This document shows positions 60,889 to 64,000 of a DNA stretch of 64,000 nt, piece after piece. Location of the stretch: NCBI RefSeq assembly GCF_017652985.1, contig NZ_JAGGDJ010000004.1:124001-188000 (forward strand), in the 5' to 3' direction. Each line of letters begins with the position of its first letter. The stretch's first letter is position 1. The translations under genes and the position numbers were made by a program. The notes beneath the pieces were generated by a model. The model was not told the DNA's origin, ran no database searches, and worked only from the letters and a program-made list of their open reading frames with translations. The stretch comes from Paenibacillus artemisiicola (GTDB taxonomy: Bacteria > Bacillota > Bacilli > Paenibacillales > Paenibacillaceae).

Positions 60889-60919
60889 ATTCTATAACTT
60901 GGAGTATACTCAAGGTCAA
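60889..60919 (-). promoter_or_regulatory. MerR autoregulated stretched promoter
   Basis: On the minus strand TTGACC (60919-60914) and TAGAAT (60894-60889) are 19 bases apart. The spacer carries GAGTATACTC within CTTGGAGTATACTCAAGG, the symmetric MerR operator type. It directly precedes the merR gene. Confidence 0.8.
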
Positions 60920-60987
60920 GAAGGGGATAATCCCCAACCCTGTCTGCGAGCTCCAATGCTCCTTTACAGCGAGGAGCAGGTGATACA

Positions 60988-61025
60988 AAAGATGATCCCA
61001 TGTGAATACAGGGATCATCTTTTTC
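60988..61025. terminator. Bidirectional hairpin between merR and RCC1 genes
   Basis: AAAGATGATCCC and GGGATCATCTTT pair with T runs on both strands (TTTTTC on +). No gene ends here on the + strand, so a short transcript may end at it. Confidence 0.65.
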
Positions 61026-61189
61026 TATTGACTGTGTGTAAAGCGCAATAAGGATCACCGTTCAGCGTCTTTATTGGCATAAATTATGCGAGTCGAGGCA
61101 CTGAAGGATTCTCGTGTCCCATTAGTTCAATGGCGCGACTGTGCCTTCGAATCTCCCTTTAACGTACTCCTTAGGAGTTATTTATTTTT

Positions 61190-61217
61190 TTGAAAAATTT
61201 CCGTATTATGGTATACA
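61190..61217 (+). promoter_or_regulatory. Promoter of the RCC1 gene
   Basis: TTGAAA (61190-61195) and TATACA (61212-61217) are 16 bases apart in an AT-rich stretch, 33 bases before the start codon. Confidence 0.55.
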
Positions 61218-61249
61218 TATGGCAAAAATAAAGATGGGAGTGAGATTTT

Positions 61250-62941
61250 GTGAGACCACGGTTGATGCTTTTGGTTGTTGGATTTCTCATGCTGACGCAG
61301 CTTCTGCCCTTACGGGCAAACGCCTCGGAGGCCGGTTCCTCTTTAGAAGCAGAGCGTTCAAAATCGGGGGTAACAATGGTAGCGGGAGGTCGCGGGCATG
61401 GTCTGGCTCTAAAACAGGACGGAACCGTCTGGGCGTGGGGGCTTAACAATTATGGTCAACTCGGTGAATATGGTCAGTCCTACGACCGATATACTCCGAT
61501 TCAAGTGCAGCGCCTCAGTTCCGTAATCGCGATTGCTGCGGGAAATGAGCATAGTTTGGCTCTTGAAAGTGACGGAACCGTCTGGGCCTGGGGAAATAAT
61601 TCTAACGGCCAAATCGGCGATGGAAGCGGAAGGCCGGGTTTGGGGCATTCTGCCCCCATTCAAATAAAAAACTTCAGCTCCGTGGTCGCCATCGATTCAG
61701 GAGCAAACTATAATTTAGCGCTTAAAAGCAATGGAACCGTCTGGGCGTGGGGAGATAATTCTTTCGGCCAACTAGGTGACGGAACCACGAACGAGCGGCA
61801 TATCCCCGTTCAGATACAGGGGCTCGACTCGATTGTTGCCATTTCTACGGGCACCGAGCATAGTATGGCACTCAAAACCGACGGCACCGTCTGGGCCTGG
61901 GGAAATAACGCTTCGGGTCAGCTGGGCGATGGAAGCACAACCCACCGTTATGCTCCGGTCCAAGTACAGGGCATCCATTCGGCTGTTTCCATCGCTACGG
62001 GCGGCAGTCACAGCTTGGCGCTTAAGAGCGACGGAACCGTCTGGGCGTGGGGGAATAATTCTTATGGCCAACTGGGCGACGGAAACACGGCAGAGCAGCA
62101 TGCCCCCGTTCAAGTGCAGGGTCTCGCGTCGGTAACAGCCATGGCAGCGGGCGTCAGAGGAGGGCATACGCTGGCTGTCAGAAGCGATGGAACCGTCTGG
62201 GCGTGGGGAAATAACGCTTCCGGCCAGCTGGGCGATGGAAGCCAAATCAATCGTTCATCCCCCGTTCAAGCAACCCATCTCGACGCCGTGTCCGCCATCG
62301 CGTCGGGGACTTCGCATAGTTATGCGGTCAAGAGCGATGGAACCGTTCGGTCATGGGGATTGAATAATTACGGTCAACTCGGCGACGGCAGCAAGACCAG
62401 CCGGTTTTCACCTGTCCCTATTGCCGCATTTAATCCGGTACCCTATGCCGAAACGCTGCTATATCGCTTCGACGGAACGATACTCGACTTTGACCAACAT
62501 TATATGTTATGGAAAAGAACCGGCGATACCATGCTATGGCTGTACAACCGTGCCGATAAAAGCCAAGTCATGGTTTACGATTCCTACGGCTCGGAGGACA
62601 AGGTAAGTCAAGCCATGCTATCCGACGATGGCGTCATTTATACCCTCGTATATAATGGAGTGCCCGTCAGCTATTATTGGAAGCAAGGGAAGGTTTTACA
62701 CCGTTGGGAAGGGCAGACTCAGTACGGCACAAATGAATATCCGGACGGTACCGTAGTGTATACGTTGTACGGTACGACTTATCTATATTCCACCCGTGAG
62801 GGCAAACTCTTATATTCCTTCAGCGGATCAGGGAAATTGGAATACCGGGAAGTCGTCTTCAGCGGACCGGGAGAGGAACAATACCCATATGGAGCCTGGT
62901 ACCGGGTTGACGGCGGTGCATTATATGGAATTCGGATTTGA
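61250..62941 (+). CDS. Secreted RCC1-repeat (seven-bladed propeller) protein
   Basis: 563 residues: signal peptide ending near ANA, then seven RCC1 repeats of about 50 residues (residues about 40-395), each with GTVWAWG and GQLGDG. The last repeat is variant (GTVRSWG). Seven blades are the number needed to close a propeller. The remaining 170 residues form a separate domain of Trp/Tyr-rich strands (YMLWKRTGDTMLWLYN, YYWKQGKVLHRWEG) of unknown family. The GTG start has GGAG upstream. It probably acts in protein binding outside the cell. Confidence 0.88.
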   Translation: MRPRLMLLVVGFLMLTQLLPLRANASEAGSSLEAERSKSGVTMVAGGRGHGLALKQDGTVWAWGLNNYGQLGEYGQSYDRYTPIQVQRLSSVIAIAAGNEHSLALESDGTVWAWGNNSNGQIGDGSGRPGLGHSAPIQIKNFSSVVAIDSGANYNLALKSNGTVWAWGDNSFGQLGDGTTNERHIPVQIQGLDSIVAISTGTEHSMALKTDGTVWAWGNNASGQLGDGSTTHRYAPVQVQGIHSAVSIATGGSHSLALKSDGTVWAWGNNSYGQLGDGNTAEQHAPVQVQGLASVTAMAAGVRGGHTLAVRSDGTVWAWGNNASGQLGDGSQINRSSPVQATHLDAVSAIASGTSHSYAVKSDGTVRSWGLNNYGQLGDGSKTSRFSPVPIAAFNPVPYAETLLYRFDGTILDFDQHYMLWKRTGDTMLWLYNRADKSQVMVYDSYGSEDKVSQAMLSDDGVIYTLVYNGVPVSYYWKQGKVLHRWEGQTQYGTNEYPDGTVVYTLYGTTYLYSTREGKLLYSFSGSGKLEYREVVFSGPGEEQYPYGAWYRVDGGALYGIRI

Positions 62942-63064
62942 GCTAAAGGCCTCTTAACACAAGCTGGCCTCCGAGCTATTTTCTGCTTTTTTACTTCATG
63001 TACAGTCATCGGTTTACGCGGGCCTTATTGGCTTCATTCGCATGTTCTCCGTTGCGTCATCATC

Positions 63065-63117
63065 CGTAAGTTGGCTGGTAACGACGGCAGCCGATCATTC
63101 CGAGGGCGGCTGCCGTA
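63065..63117. repeat. Dispersed palindromic repeat, copy 5
   Basis: AACGACGGCAGCCGATC and GGCGGCTGCCGT form the stem. The usual flanks are partly eroded. It lies 28 bases past the stop of the minus-strand gene ending at 63145. Confidence 0.65.
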
Positions 63118-63144
63118 CGCAGTGAAGCTTGTTGGCATGATGGC

Positions 63145-64000
63145 TCATAAACATGTATGGATTTTTTTTAGAAGTTTAAAGCTCTCTCTCTCTAATTGAT
63201 ATATCTCTTTGACGATTGAGATACATTGCTCTTTTTGCTTAATTTCGCTTTGACGCGGTTCTTCATATGGATACATCTCTTTTAGAATTTTGTATCTCGA
63301 AGCAACCTCGTTGTATATTTTTATCCCTTCATCAATCGATTGTTCATTTAAACTTGTAGTTTTTCCTTTCAATTGCCCTTTCAATTGCGTAAGAAATTTC
63401 ACTGCATGACTTCTTGCTTCGTATAAAATTTCTAAAAAGAGACTGAAAAAATATTTATCAACAGCCTCGTCTTCCAATGCAAGCAACCATTTTTCATAGG
63501 ACTTTGAACCGACGTAATAAGTTTTTTCTGACCACCTATAATTTCCTTGTTCGTTTAGTCGAATAACAAATCCAAGTGCATGTTTAAGTGTAGTTAATTC
63601 ATCTACTGGTTCAATTGGAGTGGCCCAGTGTAAAGAAATCAAACCACTTTCCGAGTTAACCGTCTGGTTGTTTGATTTCCGATAATTTACGCAATGGATA
63701 CATGGACATTGACTTAAGCCCAGTAAGTTCCAAGGAATAACGGCATCGCTGTTCTCATATCCAGAGTGCCAATTTTGCGTATAATAACCGAGATCATCAT
63801 AAGCATAAATCACTGATGTTTGATTCCCGATATCTATATTTTTTGCGAAAACTGGTTGTTTTGAGTTAATGGCTTGTTTTGCCTTCTCCCATGCTTGTGC
63901 CTACAAGTTAATAAAATCTACTCTTTCCGCATAAACATGTAGACCATCTATCTCTAATCCAATATTACGCACAAGATTAAGAACCTCTGGTTCAGGTGGT
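63145..64000 (-). pseudogene. BtrH/C39-like protein gene broken by an in-frame TAG (runs off right edge)
   Basis: From the right edge the frame reads PPEPEVLNLVRNIGLEIDG, then AERVDFINL, a TAG at 63903-63901, and continues without a frame change as AQAWEKAKQAINSKQPVFAK, then SVIYAYDDLGYYTQNWHS. The smooth continuation across the stop suggests a nonsense mutation of a Gln or Glu codon. The pattern of one-per-line strands with YDDLGYY and NWHSG resembles the BtrH N-terminal / papain-like family. The remaining 222-codon part could restart at a GTG at 63813. AT-rich, unlike its left neighbour. Confidence 0.6.

Noticed and set aside
61370..62440. Tandem repeat in DNA resembling a CRISPR or satellite array
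   Set aside because: The repeats are codons of the RCC1 propeller (about 156 bases, in frame), not spacer-repeat units.

Overview
The window looks like chromosome of a spore-forming, soil-type member of the Paenibacillaceae (Paenibacillus or Cohnella-like). This is inferred from strong AGGAGG ribosome sites, frequent GTG/TTG starts, mid-50s GC by eye, several CUT1 sugar ABC systems of the LplB/YtcP type with AraC or GntR regulators, and many small stress-response genes. No rRNA, tRNA, CRISPR array or intact mobile element was seen. A few AT-richer patches (about 25-27.7 kb, 29.2-30.3 kb, 31.4-32.3 kb and 63.1-64 kb) may be recently acquired.

Layout. 0-7.3 kb: tail of an unknown gene; a WYL regulator divergent from an AlkZ-like winged-helix glycosylase; an ExoD-like membrane protein; a padR-DUF1048-DUF1048-ABC exporter operon; an orphan MreC-like protein. 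7.5-12.4 kb: alkanesulfonate operon ssuADCB with a structured leader, plus an SsuE-like flavin reductase under a MerR-type promoter. 12.4-21.1 kb: ankyrin protein, Gfo/Idh oxidoreductase, then a GH43 / CUT1 transporter locus whose binding-protein gene carries a frameshift, controlled by a divergent AraC protein. 21.4-24.9 kb: phosphotransferase, then a MarR-HxlR-VOC-nitroreductase set resembling an electrophile/quinone-stress module. 25-32.7 kb: AT-richer accessory genes (MurF-like ligase, stalk-domain protein, lipoproteins, an orphan CuA protein, two GNATs, an ADP-ribosylglycohydrolase).

32.8-38.3 kb: a tightly coupled operon of acyl-CoA ligase, thiolase, two MaoC half-genes and an SDR (four consecutive 4-base overlaps), followed by a nitronate monooxygenase/FabK-like flavoprotein. 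Together these could form a beta-oxidation-type or reverse beta-oxidation cycle. 38.7-45.4 kb: cytochrome P450, ClC transporter, MarR, metallo-hydrolase, DinB and an epoxide-hydrolase-like lipoprotein. 45.8-51.8 kb: an alpha-mannoside locus (GH125, two permeases, binding protein, GntR/LacI regulator). 51.9-60.9 kb: TetR, an Lsa-type ABC-F protein with an attenuator leader, Ohr, and a run of small hydrolases and reductases, several under MerR-type promoters. 61-64 kb: a secreted seven-blade RCC1 protein and an edge gene with an in-frame stop.

Cross-cutting signals: five copies of a GGCAGCCGATC-type palindromic repeat placed 3' of genes; a 130-bp intergenic repeat in two copies about 92% identical; three different MerR-type stretched promoters; and several operator dyads next to regulator genes. 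I found no clearly undescribed defence or mobile system. The strongest leads are the 130-bp repeat, the acyl-CoA operon with its atypical thiolase, and the two attenuator leaders.
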